A stretch of 64,000 nucleotides of DNA from Ursus arctos (lineage: Eukaryota; Chordata; Mammalia; Carnivora; Ursidae), in the NCBI RefSeq assembly GCF_023065955.2, contig NW_026622985.1, forward strand, positions 5,106,001 through 5,170,000. Reading direction: 5' to 3'. Below are positions 35,336 through 46,999 of the stretch, in pieces; position 1 is the stretch's first letter; each line of letters starts with the position of its first letter. Position numbers and translations under genes: made by a program. A model generated the notes under the pieces. The model was not told where the DNA came from and ran no database searches. It saw only the letters and a list, made by a program, of their open reading frames with translations.

Positions 35336-36770
35336 ATCCTGGCTGTGTAAGCCATTGGGCTGCTGGGGTGGTCCCCACATCTCCTCCTCAGCTCGGGACA
35401 TGGCACTGGGGGACAATCACAAGTGACCAGGAATGGTCAGAGTTCTTGTCCCAGATGGGGTGTGTCCTTTAGCACGTGGGCCCACCTCAGGGATCTCCAC
35501 CTGCCACCCTGCGATAGGGACACAGTAACACTGACCACCCAAAACCTCCATGAGGCTGCGTGAGGTCATATATCAGAGCAAGCAAAATGGGGTCCAAAGC
35601 TCAGTGGCTGTGTGGTGAGCACTTGTTTACCACACTTGTTTTAAAAGCAGCATAAGATTCCTCGGGGCCCACACAGCATCCTCGTCCACACGGGGCAGCG
35701 GGCAGGGGCTACCTCCTGCCTCCTCTGATGCTCTTGCTCTGTGATTCTTCTCCCCCCCTTCATGCAAAGCAGAGGCACATCAGCAGCCAAGCTCAATAGG
35801 CCAAGGTGCCTGGGGCTTCCCAAAAGCTTTCAGGATGCCGTCAAGCAGGGTTCACAGACATCCCCAACTCCCTCCCTACCACCAGACTATCTCATAAAGA
35901 CTGCTTTCCACATTTGACAGCCGAGGGGCAGCCTCAGGGACATCCAGGAACTTTTCCAGACTCATGTGGCTAGTGTGGGCACAGCTGGGCTCACCCTTAC
36001 TGTGGTGAACCCCCACATCTGACCCTCTCCTCATTGTCCCCCAGCAGACGATACAGTCATGAAGGAAGTGTCCCTGGTTAAGGAGACTGAGGCATGGAGT
36101 GTGTTCTATGGTGTCATGGAGAGGAAGCATCCATTTCTTCTCAATCCCTGGAGCTAATGCTGGCCCCACCTGCTGAAAGACAACCCACGCGTGATCTTTA
36201 TGGGTCCGAGGTCAGCCTGTGTGTCAAGGTGGGTCCAGGTCTGGGAAGCAGGGGCTCTGCTACAATTCTAGAACCAGGTCTTCTCAAGGACCAGGGCTGC
36301 ACCCCCCATCCTGTGATCTGGTGTTTCATCAGGGTGCACCGGACAGCTCAGACCTCTGGGTGACCTCATTGCTCCCACTTCTTTGGGCAGCCTTGTGAGC
36401 AGGGAGGGCCTCAGTGCTAAGCAATAGGACTTCAAGAACCGTAAAGAACATTGCAGTTCTCTGGTGAGCAATCGCACGACCTGATGGAGCATTCCCGGGC
36501 ACCAGCGAACCCATGAGGGCTCTCATGGAAAGCCTCATGGGCAGGCAGGCTGGGGACCCACTCAAGAAGGTGACCACCAGGGGCTCCGGGATGTGGGGCT
36601 TCCCACGTGGGGACTCTGGCCTGCAGACCCTGCAGATATGTCACCCTGCTCTGAGTCATCTGCCCCCAGAGATCTCTGACAGAAAAACTGTGGATAAAGA
36701 AGAGAACGGGTGGGGAAGCAGGGGAGAAACCCACAGCCTCTGGCTTGCTCCCCAGAGAAATCCAGCTGTG
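35336..36770. other. Intergenic, no recognised feature
   Basis: Moderately GC-rich unique-looking DNA. I see no gene, splice pattern or clear repeat. Confidence 0.5.
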
Positions 36771-36774
36771 AGAC

Positions 36775-36880
36775 CTGTTCTGTAACTTTTATTATGCTCC
36801 TCTCACAGAGGAGGAAGGTGAAGCTCAGGAAAATGCGACTTTCTGAGATGACACAGCTGGCGAGGGCCATGGGAGGTCTG
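36775..36880 (+). mobile_element. MIR fragment, sense
   Basis: 'ctcacagaggaggaaggtga', 'agctcaggaaaatgcgac' and 'gacacagctggcgag' follow the MIR core. Confidence 0.6.
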
Positions 36881-37574
36881 CTGCTATCAGGGTTCCCGGA
36901 GGCCAGCAGGCAGCAGGACCAGGTGTGGGGCCCCAAGGGGATGTGGCAGTAGGCTGCCACAGGTCCTATGCCACACCCACCGCATTGGGAACATCTCCCC
37001 TGACTTAGTCTCCCTAGATCATGGGCTTTGAGAATGTGGGGCACATTCCTGAGCAGGGAGGATTTAGTTTTCTTCCCCATTTCTTCCAGGTTTTTCTACT
37101 GATTTGATCATTTAAAACATAGGCATGGACAGTCCCCGTGTCTGACTCCAAGCCTGCCTGGAGAGGAACATGGCTCCTAGTTGAAAAGTGTCCAAGCGCT
37201 CTGGTTCCCCGCGTCCCTGGCCCCCTGCTCTCGTGTTCCCCACCTCTGACTCTGGACTTGAGCTTGGCCCCCAGAGACTTCCTGATGGTGCCTGCAGCTG
37301 TCTGCCCTTGGCCTGCCCTCTGTGGCCCCTGCCTGAAGACGGTGACCATCCTGCTATGGTCTGTCCCACCAGAATAGCTGCTTCAACTTTGGGGAACCGC
37401 TGAATGGTGTGACCGGTGGGGACTGCCCACCCGCCTGCGGATGCCCCCTTGCTGCCCTCCCAGAAGCTGTCTGGGTCAAACATCCAACAGGTGGCCTGGC
37501 CTCTTAGATACCACTAAGCTTCCAGATTTGGGCCCACACAAATCCTGGCAAAGCGCACATCACAAGGTGATTTG
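36881..37574. other. Intergenic, no recognised feature
   Basis: GC-rich unique-looking sequence with no supported feature. Confidence 0.5.
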
Positions 37575-37810
37575 AAGGGGATTCTGGAGTTGGAAAGACC
37601 CAGCTGTGAATCCTGACCATGGGACCTCCCCCAGACTCCCCCCCCCCCCGAGCCACATGACAGGGATGGACGATTTAGCATCTGAGTTTTTTCATCTACA
37701 ACATCAGCCACAGTGCAGTAAGGACATCATGAGGTGGTGAGGAGTAGAGACAACAAATGTGCATGCTTGGTACAGAGCCCGACACGAAGGAAGCCCTCAG
37801 TAAAGCTAGC
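37575..37810 (-). mobile_element. MIR remnant, antisense
   Basis: 'ctggagttggaaagacccag', 'gcatctgagttttttcatct' and 'ggtacagagcccgacacg' track the antisense MIR, with a C run near 37637. Confidence 0.6.
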
Positions 37811-38380
37811 AAACAGGGTAGTGATGGTGATCTCCATTAATAACATGGCATCTGAAGAGACGAGAGCTGTGAGCTCCACAGCAGCCTTGCCATAGATGGC
37901 TGTGTGACAGGTCACCCCTTTTTGATGAGCCTCTGCCTTTTTATTGGTAAAGTGTAGCACGTGGAGCAAGAGATCTCTAGACCCCAGCTGTTCTGTAATT
38001 GTGGCTTTCAGGCAGAAAGATCTGTGAGCCTTTTGTCAGCCAGGGTCCCAGGAGACAAAGGGCCCACTCGGATGGGTGATCTGAGGGTTATTGCAGGGCA
38101 TGTTTGGGGTGGGTCTTTATCACTCCTCAGTCTGGAAGGGCAGGTGAAGAAGCAGTTACCACAAGCTGGTGAGGGGTCTCGATATGGCAGGGGCTGGGAG
38201 ATAGGGCTTTGAAGAGAGACAGAGGCTACTGCCAAGCCATGGCCTGTTGGCAGAGACCCTAAATCCTCCAGACTGTTTCCTGCCCTCCTGCTTCCTCTGG
38301 TGCTTTCCTTCATCCAAACCCAACCAGAACACAAAGGGCGAGGTGACTTGAAGCAATCTGTAATGGTTGGCCCCCCAGGG

Positions 38381-38430
38381 TATGGGCATGAATGGGGCTG
38401 TACCCTTCTTCTCCTTCAATTCAACAACCA
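38381..38430 (+). repeat. First copy of a dispersed ~48-bp direct repeat
   Basis: It begins with 'atgggcatgaatggggctgt' and continues 'ac…ttcttctcctt…tcaacaacca'. A near copy lies at 39164-39213, about 780 bp away. The first 21 bases are identical. Confidence 0.7.
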
Positions 38431-39163
38431 AGGTGGGGAAAGATGGAAAGATGTTCTGGAGGAGCAAACGGAATATCTATCCCGGTGCCTAATGAGGAAA
38501 AGGCAAAGAAAAGAAAATGTCAAAACATCGTCATAACAGGGGTGTTTCATGTGCCGAAGATGGCTTTCAACTAACACCAGTGAATATCTGAATTCAGTTT
38601 GAATTGGCAATTCTTCCAAGTGAGACGGGGTTGAATCTTTATCTGTACCAATTGGAGGATTGCAGATTACTTTTTCCTCTTATGTTGTTATGACAGAGGA
38701 AATGTGCCTCTACCTCTCTCATTTACCAAAAGTTAAGTAATCAGCCATTCATTTCCCTTCCTAAATAATGCATGTGTCCAAGAAGTCCAAAGCTGCTCCT
38801 AGTTTACCTTGCGATTAATAAGCTTGTCTGACTGTGGAGATAAAAAGGTAAAGTCTCATATTTTAATCATTATGTTTAAGCAAGCTACTTTATTCCTGTC
38901 CCTTAAGGGCCTAAAATGAGCTAACACCAAGGGGAAAAAATGTTTAAGAAATTAGACATTATTGATGAATTACAGATTTCTACCAAAGGGTCATGATTCA
39001 CTAGTAATGTGGAATTTCCAGGGGCCCAAACAGGACCAGCTGGGAGATGCCAGGAGTCTAAATTAGGCACCGACAATTTCAAATTAGTAATTGCGTGGCC
39101 ATGAGACAAATAACTCCGTTTTGGAACTCAAGGGATTTTGAGTCTTGAGCAAAATCAGACACG

Positions 39164-39213
39164 AATGGGCATGAATGGGGCTGTACTGTTCTTTCTCCTT
39201 AAATCCAACACCC
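39164..39213 (+). repeat. Second copy of the dispersed ~48-bp direct repeat
   Basis: It shares 'atgggcatgaatggggctgt' and a diverged 'ttctttctcctt…tccaacaccca' continuation with 38381-38430. Confidence 0.7.
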
Positions 39214-39480
39214 ACTGAAGGCCATTATGTGCCAGGCACCGGGCTGCATGATAAAGAACCAAAATGTCAGAGCCCAGCTCCTCTTCACAAGGCACTCAGC
39301 TTTGCAGGGGAGGGGAAGATGCAAGTAAAAAAGAATGTAGGTCCCAAGCCCCATCTAGGGGTGCCAGAAAGCCTTCTGGAGGCGGTGACATCTGAGCTGA
39401 TGACCAAAGAATGAGGAGTTAGCTAGTTGTTCAAGACAGAGCACGCAGTAAAGCCTGAGCAAACAGAACAAGGGAGAAAT
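39214..39480 (+). mobile_element. L2 remnant, sense
   Basis: 'ggccattatgtgccaggcac', 'gggggaggggaagatgcaag'-like text, 'agccttctggaggcggtgac' and 'tctgagctgatgaccaaag' follow the L2 3' region. Confidence 0.65.
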
Positions 39481-40413
39481 TTCAGATCACGGGGCTTTAC
39501 AGGAAGACACCTGAATGCCTTGGGGCTTCCTAAACCACGAGCATGGCCACATCCTACAGAGTGTTTAAGGAGACAGTGACATTAACTTACCTCTCTGGCT
39601 ACGGAATGGCTGATGGATGGGAGAGGAGGAGGCACTGAGGAAGTCAAACCATCAGGAGGGGAGTGCAGGTCAGCACACAGGGGAGGAGAGAGGCAGGAAT
39701 CTGCAGTTTGCCAGGAACATGGAGAGGGTTTCTGGGCTACCTGCAAAATTGAGCTCATACAGGTCCTGGAAAGTGTCAGAAGCTGAAAATAGGCAAAAGC
39801 TCATGAAGACAAACCACACATGACCAACAAAGGAATCAGGCGTTAGTAACCATAGACCCGGTGGATAAACTGAGTCAAACTGAGGACCCACAAAATTTCC
39901 CATCATTCATATGAGATTGACACAAAGCAATTATAGGTTATGTTCTGTTTTCTATTATTGCAGGGGTTTTTTTGTATTGTAACGATGATAAGGGAGTTTT
40001 TCCTGCATTCCCAGTATTCCAGAGATAACTAAGAATAGGCACTAGGTAGGTCAACTACCCACATTACTTTCTGCCACGCCACCCATCACATGAGCCAGAA
40101 ACCTAGAAGGAACTCTCCCTCATCCCCGTAGCCCATCCATGGTGAAAATGCTCCATTCTGTTTCATAAAAACCAAGAAAAACTTCATTCTATTTTTCTCC
40201 CCCTCCACTGCCAACTCTCTAAATATCCATATGCAATTAGATATATTTCCAGAGTTCCTCTTCTGTTTTACTGTCTATCCATGCACAACAACACATTGTT
40301 ATAGCCACAGTCTTACTAATTAGTATTGTGTCTGAATGTGTGCAAGGGCTATCCCTCCCTCGAAAATTGCTCATTTTCAGGATTTCCTGGAAAGTCTAGA
40401 TCATTATTCTCCC
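39481..40413. other. Intergenic, no recognised feature
   Basis: Mixed-composition sequence without a supported feature. Confidence 0.5.
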
Positions 40414-40435
40414 AAATCAATTTTACTTCATTTCT

Positions 40436-40617
40436 TAAAAAAGATTTTATGTATTTATTTGAAAGAGAGAGAGAGAGAGTGCTCATGAGCAGTGGGGAGA
40501 GGGAGAAGCAGGCTCCCCACCAAGAAGGGAGCCCAACGTGGGGTTTGATCCCATTACCCCAGGATCATGACCTAGCTGAAGGCAGATGCTTAACCAACTG
40601 AGCACCCTGGTACCCCT
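40436..40617 (-). mobile_element. Can-SINE, antisense (left copy of a SINE pair)
   Basis: A T-rich tail, a long GA run and the head 'actgagcaccctggtacccc' are present. It sits tail-to-head with the SINE at 40618-40861, and one target duplication (aaatcaatttta, 40414-40425 and 40862-40873) brackets the pair. Confidence 0.92.
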
Positions 40618-40861
40618 TATTTTAATTTTTAAATATTTATGTATGTATGTATGTATGTATGTATGTATTTATTTATTTGTTTATCTCAGAGAGAGAGAGA
40701 GCTTGAGCAGGGGGACGGGTAGAGGGAGAGAGGGAATCTCAAGCAGATCCCGCTCTGAGTGTAGAGCCTAGGCAGGGCTTGATCTCAAGACCCTAAGATC
40801 ATGACCTGAGCTGAAATCAAGAGTCGGATGTTTAATTGACTGAGCCACCCAGGTACCCCCT
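40618..40861 (-). mobile_element. Can-SINE, antisense (right copy of a SINE pair)
   Basis: The tail has expanded into an ATGT microsatellite (about 40640-40668). It is followed by a GA-rich block and the head 'gagccacccaggtaccccc'. The right flank aaatcaatttta matches 40414-40425. Confidence 0.92.
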
Positions 40862-40984
40862 AAATCAATTTTAGAACCAACTTGCTTAGCTTAAAAAATG
40901 GTATTTTATTGGGATAGCTATGAATTATAAATTAAATTTGAGGAAATAGACACACACACACACATCTATCCATTTGTCAAGTCT

Positions 40985-41560
40985 ATTTTTCATTCCATAG
41001 TTTTCTTCGTATGGATTTTGCACATTTTTGCTAGATTTATTCCTAGCTGTTTTATTAAACTTTTGAGGTTGTAATTATATAAATGTGCTACGTCATCATA
41101 TCCGCTAAGAGATTTGTTTGTATGTATGAAGATTATTGGTGGTACCTTATAAATATTTCATTATTTTTAGTAGTATTTTCCATCAGTTCTTTTGGTTTGG
41201 CAGATATCCAATGATGTCACTTGTAAATAGAGATCCAAACCCCTTACTTGGAATTGCATTGCTTCAATGCCTCCAATACAGTGATAAGTAGTAGTAGAGA
41301 CAGGAGGCGTCCGTGCCCCCTCAGTTTTTGGTGGAAATGACTCCTCAGTTTCCCCATGAAGTGACAACCTATCTTAGACTGAGAAGAAGTTTCCCATCCT
41401 GAATGTGTTTGGGTGAGTTCCCCTCACATCTTCTCTAGTTTCCACTTCGTAAAATATACTGCTCCAATATTGAAAGCATAGGCATTCATAACTCTTCTAT
41501 CTTCTTTACAAAATCTAACCATTAGCACCATTCATGTTTGTATTTGCTGTCTTTGGGTTT
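40985..41560 (-). mobile_element. Old L1 ORF2 remnant, antisense
   Basis: 'tttttgctagatttattcct', 'ggcagatatccaatgatgtc' and 'acagtgataagtagtagtag' are antisense L1 ORF2 phrases. A further piece continues at 42030-42300 ('gcagagagttggattttgct', 'ttaagccgatttacattta') beyond an unrecognised stretch. Confidence 0.7.
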
Positions 41561-41569
41561 GTTTTGGAA

Positions 41570-42029
41570 CACACATCTGCCTTTTCTGATCCCCTGTTCA
41601 TGTGGGTCACCTTGACATAGACCCTGAGACAAGAATTCAAATGCAAGTGGATTACTGGGGAAGTGACGAAACACTGGCAGAGGGTGAGAAGGGGTGTCAG
41701 GGAATGGTGGGCAGCCAACAAATGGAGCATTATAAAACCATGGAGGACAATGTGCAACTGGAGCTTTATCCCACTTGGCAACCCCAGTGCCAGTGCCTCA
41801 GAGTTATCCCATCCAAGGGGAGAGGGTGTTGGGGTGTGCACGTACCAACTCCTGTCATCAACTGATTGAGAATGTGAATCGTCCGGCATTCTGGCCTGCC
41901 ACATGGCTCACAGACGCGGATGCCAGACAAAGTCATCATGCAAAGAAGCAAGGACTGGAGGGGAATACTTGCTGGTGCAGAAGGTGTTCAGAAAGACAGA
42001 ACAAGCGATGTGAGTGAGGCCCTGATGGG
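41570..42029. other. Unclassified insert between two L1 pieces
   Basis: It starts near 'cttgacatagaccctgagac' and looks like an old inserted element because it splits the antisense L1 remnant. I could not name a family. Confidence 0.35.
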
Positions 42030-42309
42030 TCAGTTCTCACCACCAAGATCATAACTCTTGTTTCCTTGCTATGTGTATGTGCCTGGCATATCTTTGTCCA
42101 TAACTTTCATTCTGAACTTTCCGAATCTCTTTATTTTAGCCATGTCTTATGAAGAGCAGAGAGTTGGATTTTGCTCTGTTAGTTCATCCAGTAATCTTTT
42201 ACTTTATCGTGTGAGTTAAGCCGATTTACATTTACTAATTTAACCAATGTATCTGGCTTGTGATATTGTTTATGTAATATTTTAATATGCATTTTACATC
42301 TAGTCAAAA

Positions 42310-42830
42310 TGGAGTTATCAAAGTAGATTTGCCCTCCTGCCTGAAATGACCAAAAACCGACAGAGAGTAAATGTCCAGCAATTTAGTGATCCCTAAAAGA
42401 AAGAAAACAAACAGGTGAGCCCTACAGTTCCCAGTTTCTTTCTTTGGGAGCCTTTCCAGGGAGAGGGGCAGGCAGCAGGGAGCCAGGCAGAGACTGGTGA
42501 GCTCCTTGAGTAGATGGAGCTGAGAGTCCAAGGACAGCACGGCAACTCGAGTGCACAGAGAGGAGTCTTAGGAACCACTGAGGCACAGAGGGAAACCCAG
42601 AGGCTGCAGAGGGTCCCCCCACCCCGAACATTCAGCTGAGTGCTAATGGGTGAATGTGTGTGAGGACGTCACCAGAAGGAGCAAGAACCTAAAGGACTAG
42701 GGGGACTCACACAAGGCTGAGAAGGGTACCTGTTGCATCAGACAGGCTGCAAAATCCTGTGTCTCATGAGCACTGAGTAGCACGTGCAGAAGGGTTTTGC
42801 TTTGCTTGTGTAGAATTAAAGATTTCAAAC
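42310..42830 (+). mobile_element. Old L1 5' region, sense
   Basis: 'cctgcctgaaatgaccaaaa', 'gggcaggcagcagggagcc' and 'gctgcagagggtccccccac' resemble old L1 5' leaders and parallel 27150-27620. Its orientation is opposite to the L1 piece on its left. Confidence 0.5.
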
Positions 42831-42921
42831 TCATCCATAGTGAAACATTAACGTGAAGTGGATCATCAACCTAAATGGAACATTCTTCGGGAAACTTTTA
42901 CTTAACAAATGACTTGGATCC

Positions 42922-43324
42922 TGGTTTAAAAAAAAAAAATTCAACTGAGTACATTTTAAAGATCTTATTGGCTTTATTCAACTATTTGTGAACCAGGCAG
43001 CAACCCATGTAGCTGATAGAAAGGGGCTCCAAAGAGCTGTGTAAAATGAAGAACTTTTTAGCCTTCACAAAAGGTAGGGGGCAGGACAAGGAGGCTACCA
43101 GCAAGAGTGGTTTTTTCTGTGGCAAAGTTACCTCCCTCTGGGGGATGGCAGGGAACTAACAGGCAGTTTGCCTCTCCAGTGCTAACCAGGTAATTTCAGA
43201 CTGACTGGTTTAGGATTCCACCCCTGGAGAGGTTGAACTGTAATTAAGGTAGGGATTCAGCCTCTGTTTGGTGATGTGGGCTTAGCACAGGGGACTCCAT
43301 GTCAGGCTTATTGTCTTTTCAACA
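42922..43324 (-). mobile_element. 3' LTR of the provirus
   Basis: On the minus strand it starts TGTTGAAAAGAC and ends …TTTAAACCA. It carries AATAAAG near the U3/R-U5 part, seen on plus as 'gctttattcaac' near 42971. An AAAAGGGGTGAAAT polypurine tract (43325-43338) immediately precedes it. Confidence 0.85.
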
Positions 43325-43585
43325 ATTTCACCCCTTTTGATCAGACTCTCAGCTTAACTGAGAGCTGTGTTCAAAATTTAAGGTCTTATCACTACCTCCA
43401 GATACTGCTCTGAGCTTTCTTGCTGTTTCTGATAGTCCTGTGTGGTATTCACAGCTCATGATGTTTTTTGCTGAATCTCTGTGATATTCACAGGTCACAA
43501 CCTTGGGTTCACATTTGTTTAAGTTGGCCATTCTCTTCATTCCTTTTCGGATGTTCCAGTCTTAGGGAGATCATCTGTTTGGTGG

Positions 43586-44041
43586 TTAGCAGCTACGAAC
43601 CCATTTGAAGCTCTCCAGAGAATACAGTGCAGCAGGGTGATTATTGTGATTATATAAGCAGGGTGATTCCCAATGTCTGGAGTGCACTTTGCAGCCTTTT
43701 TCATCCCCAAGATCCAAACCAGTCAAAAAACAAGTAAAAAAAAAAAAAGTTTCCATGGAAGGAATCACTTTCCCAAGCCAAGTGGCTTGCTCAGTGATCT
43801 TACACAGCTGAGTCTTAACTTCCCCAGAAGTGTTGACCCAAGTGCAGCAAGTGGTGCTGGCCACAACACAGAAGCCTCCTTGCTCAGCTAGAAGATAATC
43901 AAGGGCTATCCTGTGATGACAGACAGCCTTGGCCAGAGAGTTTAGGGATTTCTGTAGGGCTGCTATTGCTTTGGTGGTGGATTTCTCAACACCTTCAAGA
44001 GTTAAGGATAGTTTCCAGATCATAGCCTCATTTGTACTCAT
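43586..44041 (-). pseudogene. Proviral env transmembrane-subunit remnant
   Basis: An open stretch of about 150 codons resembles the ectodomain of a gammaretroviral TM protein. A heptad-like helix leads into an LAEQGGFC segment, followed by a CX6CC disulfide motif (VVASTT between the cysteines), as in gamma-type envelopes. Downstream there is a short poly-Phe-coding T/A run and then decayed tail text. The surface-subunit part further upstream is broken by SINEs. It is not a functional env: the length is a quarter of a full env and there is no intact start or signal peptide. Confidence 0.75.
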
Positions 44042-44873
44042 GCATAGACAGGGAAGTGGGGATCTGCCAAAAGAAGTGACTCCTGAACCATGAATGACTC
44101 CTGGTGGGTCCTTTCTAACTCAATGATGTAAATTCAGGGGAGGTGGCTAATGAGATGTCTCAGTTTGTAGGCAGTTAGGGGCACAGTTGGTAGCCTCAGA
44201 GGCATTGCCCAGTTATATAACCACCCAATGCCGGCCATGTAGGCATTCACAGGCCCAAAGAGAATGATAGCCACCACAGACAAAGATATATCCTGTCAGG
44301 GTACATGCCACTCCTGCTAAGGTGGCACTGTTCATGGATTCATTCACAGAGACTATTGCCTTTGCCCATCCAAGTCAGGGGTCAGTTAGATTTTCAGTGC
44401 ATTGGGAGGTAAATCTATTAGCGTGAAATAAAAAGTGGTTCTAAATTCCTTGGAAAGATGGATGGTGCTGGTGAGATCTTCCCATGGTTGGGAGCATATC
44501 TGATCTGGATGATCATGGGAACATGGGGATGCAGGTGTAGGTATTCAAGTACAGTTATAACCAGAGAAAGGTAAAAACAAGGCACTGGTTGTTCTACCCA
44601 TCACAGTCTGACTCTGTAAGTGACTTCTAAAGAGGGTGATTGTAGTTTATGGTAACATTGGGTGTAGACAAAATACTGGTCACAGGGATGATGACAGCTT
44701 TTGTCACACCATGGATTGGAGTTTTTGATGATAAATTAGGCAGTCCGAGAGGCTGCCCTCCTAGCAGTGGCCTGGAAGATACAGATAATGGTTATCTTTT
44801 CAGACCAAGGTCAGAGCAAAGGAAAGAAAGAGAAGAAAAGGGCATTTCACATTTAGTTGAAGTGTGAAGTCTT

Positions 44874-45072
44874 TTTTTTTTTTTAAGATTTTATTTATTT
44901 ATTTGACAGAGATAGAGACAGCCAGCGAGAGAGGGAACACAAGCAGGGGGAGTGGGAGAGGAAGAAGCAGACTCATAGCGGAGGAACCTGATGTGGGGCT
45001 CGATCCCATAACGCTGGGATCACACCCTGAGCCGAAGGCAGACACTTAATCGCTGTGCCACCCAGGCGCCCC
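44874..45072 (-). mobile_element. Can-SINE, antisense, in proviral env
   Basis: A perfect 16-bp target duplication TGAAGTGTGAAGTCTT lies at 44858-44873 and 45073-45088. The copy is of the sub-type with 'gacagccagcgagagaggga', and the head ends 'cacccaggcgcccc'. The perfect duplication suggests a recent insertion. Confidence 0.97.
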
Positions 45073-45205
45073 TGAAGTGTGAAGTCTTGAGATGTGTCTT
45101 AGGCAGAAGCAGTCTCCCTCCATGTCAACTACTTCTCTTCCACATCCATTGGGTTCAGAGATCTCCAGAGCCTGCACAAGACCAGGTGTCAGGTGGAGCC
45201 TTCTT

Positions 45206-45384
45206 TTTTTTTTTTTTTAAGATTTTATTTATTTATTTGACGGAGATAGAGACAGCCAGAAGAGAGAGAACACAAGCAGGGGGAGTGGGAGAGGAAGAAG
45301 CAGGCTCACAGCAGAGGAGCCTGATGTGGGGCTCGATCCCATAACGCTGGCAGACGCTCAACCGCTGTGCCACCCAGGCGCCCC
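45206..45384 (-). mobile_element. Can-SINE, antisense, in proviral pol/env junction
   Basis: Perfect 15-bp target duplication aggtggagccttctt at 45191-45205 and 45385-45399. Same young sub-type as its neighbour, with a short internal deletion near 45349. Confidence 0.97.
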
Positions 45385-45509
45385 AGGTGGAGCCTTCTTT
45401 AGCTGTGCCATGTGCCCCCAAGGCTCAATGCCTTTCAGTTTTGCAACAGTGTAAGTGTCAGGAGTACTTGGAAGGTCCCTTTCAATGAGGTTCAAAGACT
45501 GTCTTCCTC

Positions 45510-45705
45510 GGGGCGCCTGGGTAGCACAGTCGTTAAGCGTCTGCCTTTGGCTCAGGGCGTGATCCCGGAGTTCCAGGATTGAGTCCCACATCGGTCTCCT
45601 CTGCTGGGAGCCTGCTTCTTCCTTTCCCACTCCCCTGCTGTGTTCCCTCTCTCGCTGGCTGTCTCTCTGTCACATAAATAAATAAAATCTTAAAAAAAAA
45701 AAAAA
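45510..45705 (+). mobile_element. Can-SINE, sense, in proviral integrase
   Basis: It starts 'ggggcgcctgggtagcacag' and ends in a long A run. The perfect target duplication aaagactgtcttcctc is at 45494-45509 and 45706-45721. It splits the integrase C-terminal coding text right after an HQRKT-encoding segment. Confidence 0.97.
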
Positions 45706-45719
45706 AAAGACTGTCTTCC

Positions 45720-46900
45720 TCTGATGACATTCCCAAGACACCCAGCCACCAGGATCCAGACTGGGAACAACAGGATCCTTTGAATTGGGATCTGGGGAAG
45801 CTTCTTTAACCTGTTGGTGATAGGCTTGAGCATAAGACCCTAAGGACTTATAGTAGCTGGTCACACTGGCACAAGACAAGGGATCAGCAGAAGGCTGTAT
45901 ACCAAGAGACATTGGTCTGCTGGTGACTATCTCATGTGGAGTGAGTTTATGTTTCCCAAAGAGGGTACTGTGAACAGTCAATAAGACCAAGGTCAATATC
46001 TTAGGTCAAGGGAGTCTAGTGTGTGTAAGCAAGCTCAGAAATTATAAGTTTGAGCAGCAGCTGGGTGGCTTAGTCGGTTAAGTGAATAACTCCTGATTTT
46101 GGCTGAGGTCATGATCTCAGGGTTGTGAGATCGAGTCCAACCCTGGGCTCTGGACTGGGCATGGAATCTGCTTAAGATTCTCTCTCCCCTTCTCCCTCTG
46201 TCCCCCTTTTCTTTCTCTCTCTCCCTCCATCTCTAAAATTAAAAAAAAAAGAAAGAAAGAAGGTATAAGTTTGAGAATCCCATTAGTTTTGTCAACCTCA
46301 CCTGATGATTGAGTTGACAGAAACAGGGATAATATCAGGAAGTCTGCAAGGCTTTCATTAAAGCTTGTATGACTTGCCCAGTGAACTGGGTGTCTCAATC
46401 ACTGGAGATTGTGGAAAGTTAATCCCAAGTGAGAAACATGTTCTCCAACAATTTCTTTGCTGCCATGAGGGCGTCAGCCTTGCAACAGAGAAACCATCCA
46501 GAAAACACACCTACAATAGCAAGAACATATTGATAACCCATGTGAAGTGGTAGTTAGATGAAGTCCAGCTGCAGGTGCTCAAAGTGTTCAGAAGGAAGAG
46601 GTCTGAGGGCTCTGGGGACAAAAGGAGTTCTTCCAGAATTATGGCCCTGACAAGTCACACATTGCTAGGAGACTGTTACTGCAATTTTGTAAAAGCCTCC
46701 CCACCAATGTCTATTCATAATTTGAGACATCTTCATCGCACCACGGTAGGTGTCGTAATATAAAAAAACAAAACGTCAGGTTTGCCAGGGAGCCAAGAAG
46801 AACTAAGAGACCATCTTGGGTTTCCCAAAGTTCAATTATTCATTTAATTTACAGCCATTGTTCCCCCCCCCTTAATTTCTCTGATTCAGCAGTAGACTGT
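45720..46900 (-). pseudogene. Proviral integrase remnant
   Basis: The minus strand shows integrase-core text (QLDFI, with the first catalytic Asp, near 46553-46577, and a degenerate D-x-DTQFTG stretch near 46,400). A C-terminal domain piece with LTPHEIVTSRP, AYHQQVKEA and WxxHQRKT runs from 45.99 to 45.72 kb. Frames are interrupted, a SINE lies at 46055-46263, and a further piece continues beyond another SINE to about 45.39 kb (LKGIEPW, QLKKAPP). Confidence 0.75.
46055..46263 (+). mobile_element. Can-SINE, sense, in proviral integrase
   Basis: It has the head 'cagcagctgggtggcttag', a CT-rich segment and an A/GA tail. The target duplication tataagtttgag occurs at 46043-46054 and 46264-46275. 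Confidence 0.95.
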
Positions 46901-46999
46901 TGCCGTATTGCAAGGACATCAGGATGGCAGAAGTCTGGCCATGAGGGGCCAGAAGTGAATGGACTTCATCCAGAGCTGCCACAGCTTTATACATTCTGT

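Noticed and set aside
43586..44041. A domesticated (syncytin-like) envelope gene
   Set aside because: Only a partial TM region is open. There is no full-length frame, start or signal peptide, and the upstream env is broken by SINEs and stops.
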